Below are positions 19,423-30,999 of a DNA stretch of 64,000 nucleotides, one piece after another. This DNA comes from Pleodorina starrii. Lineage: Eukaryota > Chlorophyta > Chlorophyceae > Chlamydomonadales > Volvocaceae. The notes below the pieces were generated by a model. That model was not told the origin of the DNA. It saw only the letters and a list, made by a program, of their open reading frames with translations, and searched no databases. Numbering within the stretch: the first letter of the stretch is position 1; each line of letters starts with the position of its first letter. The stretch is from assembly GCA_030267565.1 (NCBI GenBank), contig BRXU01000001.1, positions 4,154,001 to 4,218,000 of the forward strand, read 5' to 3'. Position numbers and translations under genes: made by a program.

Positions 19423-20781
19423 GCAGCTGTGCTAGTGACGGGGCAGGGGCGTTGGTTGGAGGGGAGGAGGGAGCGGGCGGTCGGGGGGAGGAGGGTGGGG
19501 GGGGGATTGGAGGGCTGGGGGGGAAGCCTGGAGAGGGCGAGTGGAGCGAGGAGAGCAGGAAGGGCGGTGGGCAAGGGGAGGGCTGGGCGTGCGGGCAAGG
19601 GTTTCCTAGCCGAGGGTCTCGTGGGCTAGCAGGGAGGGGAAGGAGCAGGCCTGTGTGCTTTGTCTGGTGTGAGTGTGGGTGTGTACCCTCTTCCCGGGAG
19701 ACGGGGCCCGTCGAGGAGTAAGGGGCGGTTTTGTGCTGCCTGGCGGCTGAGGAGTGCGGCGCGGGAGGCCTGCAGTTTTGGCGCTTTAGGGAGAGGGAGA
19801 GGTGGAGAGGGAGGGGTTGCAGAGGGAGGGTAGGTGGTGCTGGGCTCCGCAGGCGGCCAGGGACGGAGGGGCAGGTTTTCTCTGCGTGGTAGGCGAGGGC
19901 AGGCAGCGCCTATGAGCCGTGCCCCGTAGTGGGTTTTCCAGGGGGCCGCCGCGCCGGCTTGTCATCCCCCCGCGGCCGTGGGTGTTTGTTTTGCCCCGCG
20001 CTGGGCAGTGTCGGGGAACCTGTAGCCCCCAGGAGGAGACCGCCTGGCGGGCCAACGTGCGGTTGGGTGCTTTAGTGAGCGGTTCCTGCAGCAGCGCCTT
20101 GGTTGTCGTGTTCGTTGTGGCAGTTGGGCTCCTTGCTGTGCTGGCTTTCGTGGGAGCCCTTGGTGAGGGGACTCAGCCCCTCGTTCTCGTGAGGGACCTT
20201 GTCTGGGGGCCTAGGTGGGCTTTCCCTTGCCTCGTTTTTTTTCCTGGGCTGTGGTGGTGCCGCCCCGTTGTCGTGGGCCCCTGGCCCCAGGGGTAGAGGG
20301 CGTTCAGAGGCACTCTTTGCGTAGAGCTCTAGAGCCCCGTGAGCGCGCGAGGAGGCTGGCCGGGGGGGGGGGTAGCTAGTCTTGGTAGGCGTTTTTGGTT
20401 GAGGTGTGTGACGCCTCTCGCGTGGCTCTCGCTAAGCGCGGCCCGCAGTCGTCGGCGCCGCTGAGTTGGTTGGCCAGGGGCCGTGGTGGGTGCCCCTGGC
20501 TGACGCGAGTGAGGGAGTGAGGCGCGCGCGGCGGAACAGACGGACGTAGCCGCGCGCCCGCCCCTGCGCTGTGTCTCGGCCCGGTCAGGGCCCCCGGTGC
20601 TCGTCCTGTCTCAGGGCGAGTCGCCCACAGTGTAACACCCGTTAACCCAACAACGCACGAGGGGCCTCTCATGACAGGTTCCTCCCCGCTCCCGGCCGGC
20701 CTCCAGCCGCCAGCACGCCAGCCCCTGTACCCAGCCTGCCTCGCTGAGCCCCAACCCCCACCCCACCCCCAACCGGAACCC
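19423..20781. other. G/GT-rich stretch after the second LINE
   Basis: The plus strand is dominated by GGGAGG-type runs to about 19830, then mixed GT-rich DNA. It is plausibly the 3' untranslated part of the LINE for an unknown length. No coding exon is recognised. Confidence 0.45.
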
Positions 20782-22131
20782 ACCCTGGAACTTGTCCCAG
20801 TCGAATCCGGCGAATCAGTCGTGCGGCCTGCATCCGCCCGGAACAGCGGATTGGGGTCCAGCAGGCGCTCACTGAGATGTTTCACCTCACTGCAGGGTAC
20901 GGGGGTGAGAGGGGTGGGTGGGGGTGCGTGAGGGGGCGGGGGAGGGGGACAGTGGCCAGGCAGCAGAGCGGGAAGGAAAGAGAGGGGCGCGGCTGGAGGG
21001 CAGTTGAGAATTGGAGTTGAATGACAGGCTGAGGAGGATACGTTTGGGGGAGTCGCGTTATGGGGCGTGGGGTGGAAGATGCCCGGGTGTCGAGGTGGCG
21101 AGATGTGGAGGGCGCCAGGGGTCCAGGGAAGGGGGGTTTGTACCGCGAAGTGATATGGGGTGGGTGTGAGGAGTGAGTGAGAGAGCGCGAGAATGCGGGA
21201 GGGGCTCATTTGTCTGTGTGCGGAGGGTGCGGGTGGGTGGGAAGGGAGCTGCTGTCGGGACCTCCCGGTGGCCCGACGGCGCTGTAGCTCGCACCCTCCC
21301 CCGCTCCCCCTTTCCGTCGTGCTTCCTGCTTAGCGCTACAATTGCTGCCTCCTGCCGTCCAGACCCCCTCAGCCTCCCCACCCGGTCCCTCCCAGCACCC
21401 TCTTCCATTCCCCTCCTTGCGCCCTCCCCCCCCCCCGCACCCCTCCCTTCCTAAGTTCTCAAGCCCCAATCCTCCCCGCCCAAACCCTCCCTGCTCCAGT
21501 GTCCCTCCCGCCTCCCTCCCCTTCCGCACCGGTTGCAGATCTTCCTGAACATGACCAGTCGGTCGTCGCCCATGAACGGCGGCAGTCCGTTGCACAGCTC
21601 AAAGACGAGCACGCCCAAGGCCCACCAGTCGGCGGCGCCATTGTAGCCCTTGTTCATGACGATCTGGGGGGAGGGACAGGGGGAGGGGGTGTGCAGTGGC
21701 AGGAAGGCGGGAGGTGGGGCTGAGAAGGAGGAGATGAGGGTCAGGAGGAGGCACGCGAGGAGGGGATGGCCGGCGAGCGCTGGGCTCCGTGGAATTTATG
21801 GGAGTAGAGGGATGCAGGGTGGTTGTCGCCCCGCTCCCACCATTACATCACCCCCATTTCTAACCCCTCACCTAACCGGCCCCCGAAGAACAGACACACG
21901 AGCACCCCACCACCACACACACCAGTTGGCGCCCTGACGTAGGTACACCTCCGCCTCGCGCGTAATGACCGGCAGCAGCGGACCCAGCATCTTCTGGAAG
22001 CGGCATCTTCTGGAAGCGGTCGCCGATGTCGCCCTGGCGGATGACGTCCTCGCTCGAGTAAAACGTCGCGGAGCGCAGTACGGCCGCCAGGCCGGAGAGG
22101 GTGGCGGCGTCCAGGGCACCTTCTTGAGGGC
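20782..22131 (-). pseudogene. Decayed PKG-like cyclic-nucleotide-dependent protein kinase
   Basis: Three exons can be traced. Exon 22131-21926 encodes the start of a cyclic-nucleotide-binding domain (VIRQGDIGDRF) joined to what looks like its end (KMLGPLLPVI) across a 16-bp tandem duplication that shifts frame. Exon 21663-21530 is AGC-kinase subdomains IX-X (DWWALGVLVFELCNGLPPF), with a CAG acceptor and a GTGCGG donor. Exon 20889-20782 follows in phase (EVKHLSERLLDPNPLFR) and, after a frame change, reads FAGFDWDKFQ with TGA where the family has Trp. The ATP-binding and catalytic loops are missing. It is therefore a fragment or relic of a cGMP/cAMP-dependent kinase. The N-terminal parts are not in this stretch. 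Confidence 0.75.
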
Positions 22132-22330
22132 CTGAGGGGAGGAGTGCGGGCGGGAGAGGAGGGAGGGGTTTAGTTTCCCATGTAAAAGGCTGGAGCCCGT
22201 GAACGGTGAAGTAACAGAAGAAGGCTGAGGGAGGGAGAGACTAACGAGCTGAGACCATAGCCGTGGGATGGGGGTTAAGCGGGTTGGAAGGGGACGAACG
22301 GGGGGATCGTGTTGGGTGTTTTAATGGGAG

Positions 22331-22440
22331 GTAAAGTGTGGTAAGGAGAAACACGTGCAGGAATCACGGGCAGGACAAACAGCAAGAGTGAATCTACAGG
22401 ATTGCGGAGTTGAGAGCCACGCTCGCCTGTTCCTCCGCCC
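22331..22440 (+). repeat. Third copy of the AGGAGAAACACG block
   Basis: AAAGTGTGGTAAGGAGAAAC and the following 80 bp align with 11815-11930. The minus-strand reading gives near-identical peptides in both places, but the similarity is at DNA level and no gene is implied. Confidence 0.6.
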
Positions 22441-23176
22441 GTTCCTCGCTGCGCCGGCACCCAGCGACCGGGCCAGGGTCCGCCAGGCCAGGGGCACCGG
22501 CCGCCGCGCTGTTGCCCCCCGGGCAATATCATTCCGGATCCATCCGTCGGTTCCTCACCCAATATACGACATGATACGGTTGTATGTCTATGGTTATGAC
22601 TGGATAGAAAGGGGATCGGGCGACAGCGAAGGGAACAAAACTTACCGTCATCACCCGACAGAAGGACCGCCGTTTTTACAAAGCACTGCATGTCTTGATT
22701 TCCTACTGACAGAAATAAGAGTCTAGGGAAAACTTCCCCATGTTCATCGCTTTGGCCGACCGCTTCATTATCAGCGGCCGCGTGGCAATTGTCGGGCTAA
22801 CAAACCGGTCAGCAAGTCCTGAGTGTTTATGGTCATGTTAATCAAAATCCATGCCCTGGCCTAGAGTGCTAAGAAGGTGTTTACACTTGGATTAAAATCG
22901 ACGGATTAACAAAAAAGTAATCCGTGCTAATCCAGCGCTAATCCGTGTTGTGTTTTCAAGGAGTTTGATTAAGGCACGGATTCAGGCCTCGAATAACGCA
23001 ATTCAAATTATAAAAGTGTCCAGAGTTGCAGAGTTGGCGTATGGGGCGTGAAGCTTCTCTCACAGTGCCTAGCGCGGTATATTGAGAAGTCATCCCTTTC
23101 TTGCCGCTGCGAGTTGGATGGGCGTGGAGAGGCTTGGCACATTCGTACGGCAAGCACGGCCGGCGAAAACAGGGCA

Positions 23177-23240
23177 GAAAAGGACGTATACAGGACAAGG
23201 CAGCCCTGTGCGAAAAGGACGTATACAGGACAAGGCAGCC
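23177..23240 (+). repeat. Direct repeat, 35-bp period, two copies
   Basis: GAAAAGGACGTATACAGGAC and its continuation occur at 23177 and 23212. Confidence 0.85.
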
Positions 23241-23878
23241 TGGTCCTAGGCCGTCAAAACGCAAGGCTGACAGTCTTTAGCTCTTTACTATAACACAGGA
23301 ACAACGACAAGCATGTGCAGCACCAGCTGGGATCCGTTTGCTACACAGCGGCGTGATGAGGACCTTGCGTCGGAGCCTTTTTCTGACGACCAGGACGTTC
23401 ACGACACACCAGACGTCATTGCGGCATCAAGGTGGGGACGGGGCCTGGGAGTGGTTTTGGCGGCCGGTGCGTGTGCTCGTGTGCGTGTGCTCGTGTGCGT
23501 GTGCTCGTTTGCGTGGGCGCGTGCGTGCGTGCGATGCCACGTTGCCACCCGTGACGACAGCGCAGCAGAGAGCTGTTTATTGAAAGGAACATCCGCATCC
23601 GCTTCCGCACGCGGTAAAGAGAGGAGCAACTCAGCCGGAGGAAGCTCTGCATGTATGGGCTGGGAGGGCTGACTGGGTTGGGTTCCGTGGAGAGAGCGGC
23701 CTCCCCTCCCTGCGGGGAAGTTGCGGGGGGGAAAGACGGGACGCCTACCGGGAGCACGCGGCTGGCAACCGTACCGCGACGACGCGCCGCAGCGCCGTTG
23801 GCGCCTGTGGCGTGTTTTCCGTTGCGTTGGTTGCATATGTAACGACATCCGTTCCGTCGCCATGAACCGGATTGCCCC

Positions 23879-24244
23879 ATGTCATCTCGTCAAGCTGCTG
23901 TTGCAGCCGCTGTTGCTATTATAATGATCATCGTCTTCGTGGCTGCCACAGGCGAGGCTGGCGTCGACGGCCACCGCAGCGGCGGCCGCAGCGGTGACGG
24001 CGCCGCGCTGACGGACCGCGTGACGGCGCAGGCGCAGCCGTCGGCAGGCTCCGTCGGCAGCGGCGACGTCACGGATGCGGACACCGCCGCCGCCGCCACA
24101 ACCGGCGGCGTCACCGTCGCGGAGGATGACGCGGTGACGGGCGGCGGCATAACCAGCGGCCCCGCCGTGCAGGCGCCGCCGGCGACGCCGACGGCGACGG
24201 CAGCACGCGGCGACGGCGACGGGGATGGCGGCGACGCCATGTAG
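23879..24244 (+). CDS. Possible small secreted protein or first exon, 121 residues
   Basis: An ATG opens a frame whose first about 25 residues are MSSRQAAVAAAVAIIMIIVF and alanines, a good secretion signal. The remainder is Ala/Gly/Thr/Asp-rich and low in complexity (TAAAATTGG, GDGDGDGG). It has no recognisable domain, and the composition alone could keep this frame open. A downstream exon cannot be excluded. The opposite strand is open too, and I prefer the plus strand only because of the signal-like start. Confidence 0.25.
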   Translation: MSSRQAAVAAAVAIIMIIVFVAATGEAGVDGHRSGGRSGDGAALTDRVTAQAQPSAGSVGSGDVTDADTAAAATTGGVTVAEDDAVTGGGITSGPAVQAPPATPTATAARGDGDGDGGDAM

Positions 24245-25439
24245 TACGGCGATGACGCGGCGACGCCGCTAGGGGTGGAGCCGACGGCGGCGCCCGCACC
24301 GACGCCGACGTCGGGCATCTCCGGTTTGACGGGTGAGCCGCTGCGCAGCTCCGAAGACCCTCTGGGTTAGGGTTTGGGCCAGGGGTTGGGGTTGGGTCAA
24401 GGGAAAGGAGAAAGGGAAAGGGTTGTTTCACCGGGCGAAAGGCAGTGCAGTGCGGTGGAGTGCGGTGCGGTGCAGTGCGGTGGGGTGAGAAGCTGTGGAT
24501 GGGTGGCGAGGAGCTTCGCAGCCATCAAAAGCGCTTCCTGACGGTCGCGCGTGGGCTGGTGCCCAGTGCTGGTGCTTTTGGCGCACCTTCCACGCCTGCT
24601 GCAGTCCTTCGATGTGTGTCCCCTCTCCCGTTCTGTGGGCCGGGTTGCCCTAGATGTTTCCCGCACCCTCGTCCCCCGCCCCTCCCGCCCGCCCAACAGC
24701 AATGCCACAACAGCCTTCCTTTCCGACCACTTGCCGTGACGCGTCGCAGCGCCCAAGTCCCTACACCGCACTCCCCGAAAATAAACGCACCCAGCACGGC
24801 CCCGCCCGCCCACCCCATGTCCACCCCGCTCTCGCACCCACACCCACACCCACATCTCCAGGCAACCTGTAAGACCCCAGCGCACTGGGCGACACGACGC
24901 CGGGCGCGGGCGGCGCTTACATGGAGGTGGACGGTGGCGCGGGCGCGGCGGCGGCGACGGACGGTGCGGCGCCGGAGGTGAGCGATACGACGGGCGCAGG
25001 GCTGCAGGCGGGGCTGCGTTTCCCCGGGGGCTAACCGAATGTCTGAACGCGGGGGCGGGGGGGGGGGCGGGAGCGAGCGCCGGGGCCGGGGAGGGGCTGG
25101 TGCTGGTGCTGTGGCCGTTGCGCGTGGAAGAGGGCGGCAGGAAAAGAAGGAAGAAGGGACGGCGGCGGGAGGCATGCAGCCCGGAGCTTCGCTCGTGGGA
25201 CCGTTGCGTCTTTCTTTCCGACTTCCTCCTGAAAGCCCTCTTCGCGGCGCCCACCCAGCCGGGCAGTTGGCGGCAATGCTAGGGCTCGACAGCCATCCTT
25301 CGAGGCGTGTTGTGTTGGGCCTGGAGAGCCTTCCAGCTCAGCGATGATGACGGGCTTTTACAGGTAACGCGGAGTACATCAAGATGACCCTTGGCTCTGG
25401 GTTATTTGGTTACGGGTATCGCGTCCGTGCCTCCGTGCA
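24245..25439. other. Low-complexity GC-rich DNA, no gene recognised
   Basis: A short GTGCGGTGCA-type pentamer cluster lies at 24442-24490. The remainder is G- or C-biased, with open frames on both strands that look compositional. Confidence 0.4.
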
Positions 25440-25868
25440 CGCCGGGGCGGAGGGACGGATCGGGGGCGGCGGTGGGACGGCGGGGCGGAGGGACGGCGGG
25501 GCGGAGGGACGGCAGGGCGGAGGGACGGCGGGGCGGAGGGACGGCGGGGCGGAGGGACGGCGGGGCGGAGGGACGGCGGGGCGGAGGGGCGGAGGGACGG
25601 CGGGGCGGAGGGACGGCGGGGCGGAGGGACGGCGGGGCGGAGGGCCGGCGGGGCGGAGGGACGGCGGGGCGGAGGGACGGCGGGGCGGAGGGACGGCGGG
25701 GCGGAGGGACGGCGGGGCGGAGGGACGGCGGGGCGGAGGGACGGCGGGGCGGAGGGACGGCGGGGCGGAGGGACGGCGGGGCGGAGGGGCGGAGGGACGG
25801 CGGGGCGGAGGGGCGGAGGGACGGCGGGGCGGAGGGACGGCGGGGCGGAGGGACGGCGGTGGGACGGC
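25440..25868 (+). repeat. 16-bp G-rich minisatellite
   Basis: About 25 tandem units of GGAGGGACGGCGGGGC, with a few shortened units (GGCGGAGG). Each pair of units supplies four G-runs, so the plus strand has strong G-quadruplex potential. All six frames are open through it, which is an artefact of the repeat. Confidence 0.95.
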
Positions 25869-26039
25869 GAGCCAGAGAACCTGGTGGTGTGTGGCCAAGG
25901 GTGAGGCGCCGCTGCCCTGTCGCGATTTGTAAGCACGCGAATCCGTTAGGCAACATTGTATCCCTGGTCCCTCTTCCTCCATTAGCAACATGCGCTCGGG
26001 ATCCCGTTCATTGTCACTTGGAACCCTGGTTTTCACCCC

Positions 26040-26575
26040 ATGAATTCCACAGACGCACCAATCACGGCCACTGCCGAACGCGTGCCTGGCAGCGCTGGAG
26101 CGACAGATGAAGAATTGAAACCGCTATGGTTTGGACAGAGCGCTTCCAGTGACCAGCCGGCACCAGATCGCTCCGTTTCTCCGGTAGCCGGCCCTGTGCA
26201 GGTAACTACTCGGATCTGCAATGCTGCAAATGACACTGCGGGACTGGAATAGGCGAGGATTTACGTCCTTGACCTAATTCCACGCGAATCTCTCCCGCCA
26301 GCAACACACTTCGTACGGAAAAATGGAAAAAGTCGATTCTTCCAAGTGGAGTTGGGGGCTCGGAACATTGTCGTCGGTATGCGGCATGGCTCACTCACCA
26401 AATCCATCCCCCGCCAAAGCTACCCATGCCTGGACCAGCGCAACTGCACCTCCCCACCGCCCTCCCCCGCTGCCAAGCGCACCCCTATTCGCTGTCGCCA
26501 CTCCTGCCGCTTCCTGGACGACCTACTCTCCCTCGACAACCCCGACCTTCCCCGCCGCCTCTACACTAACCTGAC
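26040..26575 (+). other. Possible exon pair of an unrecognised gene
   Basis: A frame from ATG at 26040 ends at CAG followed by GTAACT (about 26202), a fair donor. A CCGCCAG acceptor near 26299 re-opens a frame in phase. An alternative frame over 26300-26580 has less biased composition (for example RFFQVELGARNIVVGM). The two clues conflict in phase and no family is recognised, so this is weak evidence for a gene. Confidence 0.25.
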
Positions 26576-28681
26576 CCTCCAAGTCCCAACACCCCCCGCA
26601 CACAACCCCCCCTTGGTCCCCCGCCCCCTTGTCTGCCCGCATGCCTTGCCCTCCGTGCTGGGTAGGCCCTCCTTTATCTCCCCCCCCTCCCCTCGGCAAA
26701 ATCACTCTTCAAACCCCCCCTCGGCCCCTGCCCAGCCCTGCACGTGCCCCTCCCGCCCCCCGTGTTTTGCCGCGCCTACTTCCGCCCGCCACCCCCCTCC
26801 CCCCTTTCCCCACACCAGCGTGCCGTCACCCTGCCCCGCCTCTGCCCCCACACTGACCCTGCCCTGCCCGCGCTTGCCCGCCGTCACCTCGCCCAGTGCC
26901 CCTCATGTGTGGTGGCCTGCGTACTCGGCCGGTGTGGTGGGGAGCCGACTCTTCACGGTCCGCCACCCGGCCCCTCCTGCACATCGCACCTTCCCGCACC
27001 CCGCAGCCTCTACCCTTTCCACTCGTCCTGCCGTCGTTCTTCCCTTCTCCTTGCCCTCGCCCTTGCCCTCGTGCCCTTTCACCCTTTCTCCCCTGCCTCG
27101 CATTCCGTCCCCCCTGCACTCGTCTTCTGCTGTTCTCTTTCCCTTTGCCATTCCACTCTTCCTTTGCCCTTTCTTCTCTGCCTTTCGCCACCTTGCTGTC
27201 GTACGTTTTGCCCTTCCGTATCCCTTTTTTCTCTGCACCGCCTTCCCTTCCCGCCCTCTTTTGCACCGCGTCGCCGCCCTAGCTCGTTCGTGGGTATATG
27301 TGTGTCGTGTATTGCTTGCCTGCCTGCTTGCGCCTTCCTTCGTTGACATTGCCGTTGCCCATTGCCGTTACTCACGCCTTTTCCTTTGCTTCTTTCCGAT
27401 TCGCTTCCTCCATTGCGTGCAGGAGAGTCTACCATTTGTCGGGTTGTTTTGTCCGGGCGCTCGTGCCCTTCTTGTGCTGTCGCGCGTACTCGCCCGTCTG
27501 GGCTGGTCTGGCGGCGACGCGGTCGCTGCGCTTCTCGGCTTGGTAAAGTTACATTCGGTAAGTATTGCTGGGTTACGGGTCCGCTCTCTGTCTCCGCTGC
27601 GGTATCTTCTTTTTTCATCCCTCCCGCCCCCCCCCCACACACAGGCACACCAACGTATTCACCTGCTTTCTACAACCTGAAACCGCATTCCGCTGGTCAC
27701 CTGATTTGGTTACCAGTGCTCCATCGCACTTGAGTCAGCGGGCCCCCTCTACCCAAAACGTCGCCTCGGTTCCCTTGCTTGTGCTCGTATGGTTTTATAC
27801 CTCTCTCCAACCACCACCTCTTCCACACCAAATGGGGCTGGATGCCGCAACCCGCACTGCTGTTGTGCAATGCAATTCCCTTCCCCTCCCCTTCCCTCCC
27901 CTCAGGTGGCTCTGGAGGATCGCGAACGGGAGGAGAGGACCGGAGGCGGGAGCAGGGGTGGGGACAGAGCAGCAGCGACCAGGCGCCGCCGCAGCCTGGA
28001 CGCCTGGGTTGAGGGCGAGGGTGAAGCCGACTGTGACGGGGCGACCAAGGCCGACAGCGATGGCACAGCAATGACGACGCGACGCCGAGAACGACGGTGG
28101 ATCGCCTCCGCCGCGCCGGCGGCGTGTGGGGTGACGAGGAGGACGGAGGTGGTGGGGTGGTGACGACGAAGGCGGCTTGGCGGACGAGGACGGCGGCGGC
28201 GGTGCACTGGGGGAAACGTTGACTTCTCTAGCAGCGACGAAGGAGTGGCAGAGAAGTCTGGTTCTAACGACGATCGATGTTAACGGGTTAGTTGGTGCCG
28301 TACGATGTACGGCTTGCAGCCAGAGGCTGCGCCTCTTGTGGGGCAGCTGCCGTCTGGAGACGGCATCTGCCGTTGTTGTTTCATCTTTTGTGTTAGCCCT
28401 TCTGCCAGGGCTAGTACTCCCGCCTCCCGCCCGTCGCCAGGCCCTCGCAGGTGCCGCGCGCGTGGGGGGGGGGCGTTGTATGGGTTTTCGTGTCGTTGCA
28501 ATGCGTGGTGCCGTTTGCCTGGCGTATCTGCCGGAGTGAGCGGAGAGAGACAACCGGCCACTAGTCCAAAGTCAAAATCGAGATGGCCCTTGCAGGTTCC
28601 GTTTTCTGCAGGTTAGGTTGTTGGAGCCCGACGGACAAGTTGTTGGAGCAGTATCTCGTTGTAGTGTAACAGTGAGGAGTT
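26576..28681. other. Pyrimidine-rich stretch, no gene recognised
   Basis: The plus strand is C/T-rich from about 26570 to 27680, giving long Pro/Ser/Leu frames by composition. 28290-28400 holds two small perfect hairpins (GCAGCC-AGA-GGCTGC and GCCGTC-TGGA-GACGGC). No domain was recognised in either strand. Confidence 0.4.
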
Positions 28682-28858
28682 AGAAGCGTCGGCGCGTGGA
28701 GCCAGGCAGCACGGACTCTTGACGGCACGGGACGCGGGTTTGCACGCGAAGCGTCGGCGCGTGGGGCCGGGCAGCACGGACTCTTGACGGCACGGGACGC
28801 GGGTTTGCACGCGAAGCGTCAGCGTGGGGTGCCGGGCGGCAAGGACTCTTGACGGAAT
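28682..28858 (+). repeat. 67-bp tandem repeat, about 2.6 copies
   Basis: GAAGCGTCGGCGCGTGG begins units at 28682 and 28749. A diverged third starts near 28814. The units share GCACGGACTCTTGACGGCAC. Confidence 0.9.
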
Positions 28859-29209
28859 GAAACTCGGGTATGCTTATGTGCTCCTGCTGTCTCCCTGGAC
28901 CTGTAATCTCCGGGCTCTACCGAGGGTGACGTGCTGACCGACTGCCTTGAGAGAGCAAGCGAGACGGGAAGCGGGGACCGTCTGCCAAGGGCCCTTACAC
29001 TGCAGGAGAACTCAGCCCAGAAACATATCGGCCGGGTGCATGCGGCGCCCCGGCTCAACAGCTCAACAGAATTCAGCAAGACAGTCGCCACTCCTGTACT
29101 TTCACATTCATACAGGACAGAGTAGGCGTATTGCGGTGCATTAATTTTAATTGTAATGATGAATCACAGGTCACCTGGAAAACAGATAGCAGAAGGCGTG
29201 GCAGGAGCT

Positions 29210-29510
29210 CAATCTGGCGCGTGGTGCGCCCTCGCTGACCGACCCCCCTTGGGCCTGGCCCCACGCGCGACGCGCCCCCTCCCTGCCGACCCATCGACGC
29301 GTGCCGTCCCTTCCCCTTTGCCATGAACCCACTGCCCGCGGCGCGTGAAGCCCCCTCCCTTCGTGCCCGGTTCCGCGCGCGGCACGCCCCTCCCTTGCAG
29401 GCCCCGTGGCGCACAAAGCCCCCTTTCCCCTTGGCTCGGTCCCGCGTGCGGTACACCCTCCCTGCGGCGCGCGCCGCCACCCTCCTGGCCAACCCAGCGG
29501 CGCGCGCCGC
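29210..29510 (-). repeat. Inverted, diverged copy of the 1075-bp unit's GC-rich core
   Basis: On the minus strand GGCAAAGGGGAAGGGACGGC and GCGCCGCGGGCAGTGGGT match positions 265-320 of the first array. The copy covers only the arginine/glycine-rich third of the unit. Confidence 0.7.
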
Positions 29511-29823
29511 CCTCGCCCTCTTCCGCCTTGTACCGATCCCGCACGCCCTGCACCCCCCTCCTGCCGTCCGAGCGACATAACTACTTTAACTTGCTCCAAT
29601 TCCATTTCAGCGTCGGTCAAGGTGGAGCGGCTCGCGCGGCCGGCCGCTGAAGAGAGCCCGTCCATGTGGCCAGGAAGACGACCGAGTTATACGGGCAAGA
29701 AATGTAGATTTTTGACGGCTCCGTCATATTGCCCCTGGCGCCGACCACATGCGTTTGTAAGTCCCGGACGTGGGGAACGCGCAAACGAGCTTGCCGGCCG
29801 GCCTTCGTTCGCCGCGCCACGAC

Positions 29824-30066
29824 CTAAATCGTGAAAAGGCCAACAACGGCCACGAAGGGCAGGTCTGTAACCGCCAGTACGGCAGAGCCGTTAAATTCCA
29901 GGCGGGCGCCCACCACCGTGCTGCCGGCAAACTCCGCAGCGGTCATCATCCCGGATCGCGCCACGGCGGCCGGCGATACCGGGAGGTGTGTGAGGCCGGG
30001 GCAGATGTAGGCGGGGGAGGCATCGCGGGAAGCGTCGAAGACCGGGACAAGCAGCTGAGAGCCCGC
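29824..30066 (-). CDS. Terminal exon of host gene, upstream copy (80 codons)
   Basis: The exon starts after a CCGCAG acceptor at 30067 and is open in phase 0 to TAG at 29824. It encodes LLVPVFDASRDASPAYI through to VAVVGLFTI. The matching exon at 39976-39730 is about 90% identical but carries 4 extra bases, so this copy keeps the intact C terminus. The family is not recognised. No counterpart of the 54-codon exon at 40356-40517 was seen upstream of it, so a normal mRNA for this copy is doubtful. Confidence 0.55.
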   Translation of the reverse strand, partial: AGSQLLVPVFDASRDASPAYICPGLTHLPVSPAAVARSGMMTAAEFAGSTVVGARLEFNGSAVLAVTDLPFVAVVGLFTI

Positions 30067-30326
30067 CTGCGGCAGCGCGAGGTTATGTTCGTATTTATTA
30101 AACAGTAGTACCATTCATATGCACAGGAAACATGTAGACATGCACTGTCCTGGTAACTGCATGCTGCACACAAGGGCACACAAAACATGCGTTGCTCGTT
30201 CGGGGGATTTCACCGTTAGTAAGACTATCACACGCAGACCAATCTATCTTATAATAGACCCAAGCAATGCTAGACAAGGTGCGTCATTCTTAACGTGAGG
30301 TAAATATGAGTTAGGTTACGGCCCCG

Positions 30327-30870
30327 GATCGTGGCTCAGGACATGTCCCGAACAATGACAGACCCCTCTGGCTCAGGACATGTCCCGACTCGGGACATGT
30401 CCTGAGCCACGATCCGGGGCCGCCCCAGCGCAAGCCCATATCTCAATGCATGGTGATTGTTTTATTACTTTGTAATGTTGAATCGTTTTGACGACTCGCC
30501 ATTCAGGGGCACACCGTGGGACCGGGTCCCATGCTCCGACCCAATATCCCAATGCAAATGTATTATTTAATAAAATATTGAATGTCCGATGGGTTTGGCT
30601 ACCCGCCACGAAGCGGTACACTGCGGGAGCGGGAGCCACGATTCGTGGCTCGGGACATGTCCCGACTCGGGATATGTCCTGAGCCACGATCCGGGGCCGC
30701 CCAAGCGCAAGCCCATATCCCAATTCAAATCGATTATCAAATTATTCATTTATTTTCCGATCGTTCTGACTACTTGCCACGAAGCGGTACGCCGCGGGAC
30801 CGGGAGCCACGATTCGTGGCTCGGGACATGTACCGAGTCGGGACATGTCCTGAGCCACGATCCGGGGCCG
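30327..30870. repeat. Hairpin repeats built on GGACATGTCC, about 163-bp period
   Basis: Three blocks (about 30370-30425, 30645-30700, 30808-30870) each contain a near-perfect inverted repeat of the type GGCTCAGGACATGTCCCGA / TCGGGACATGTCCTGAGCC, followed by CACGATCCGGGGCCGCCC. Half-copies lie at 30327 and 33760. Between the hairpins are related AT-rich spacers and a CCACGAAGCGGTA motif. This is probably a small tandemly repeated palindromic element. Confidence 0.8.
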
Positions 30871-30999
30871 CCCAAGCGCAAGCTGAAATTTAACAAGCAC
30901 AAGCTGGTATTTATTATTTTATTGTTTTTTGATACACATTTATATTAGATTATGCTCACAATTTTGTACGAAGAATATATAGTGCAGAACAGCACTTCA

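Larger units (their letters stand above)
22132..23878. other. Mostly non-coding; contains repeat relics
   Basis: 22331-22440 resembles the AGGAGAAACACG block at 11817. 22870-22990 is AT-richer with several TAATCCG words. A 35-bp direct repeat lies at 23177-23240. Several frames open at 23300-23860 only through composition. No gene is recognised. Confidence 0.45.

Noticed and set aside
25384..26110. Arg/Gly- and Pro/Ala-rich open frames of about 180-240 codons
   Set aside because: They arise from the 16-bp GC minisatellite and are open on both strands.
26346..27680. 444-codon proline/serine/leucine-rich plus-strand frame
   Set aside because: Most of it is a pyrimidine-rich stretch. The nominal start is GTG and only the first about 80 codons look unbiased.
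30370..30870. GGACATGTCC pairs look like p53-type response elements
   Set aside because: The match is a coincidence of the palindromic repeat. Green algae have no p53 family.
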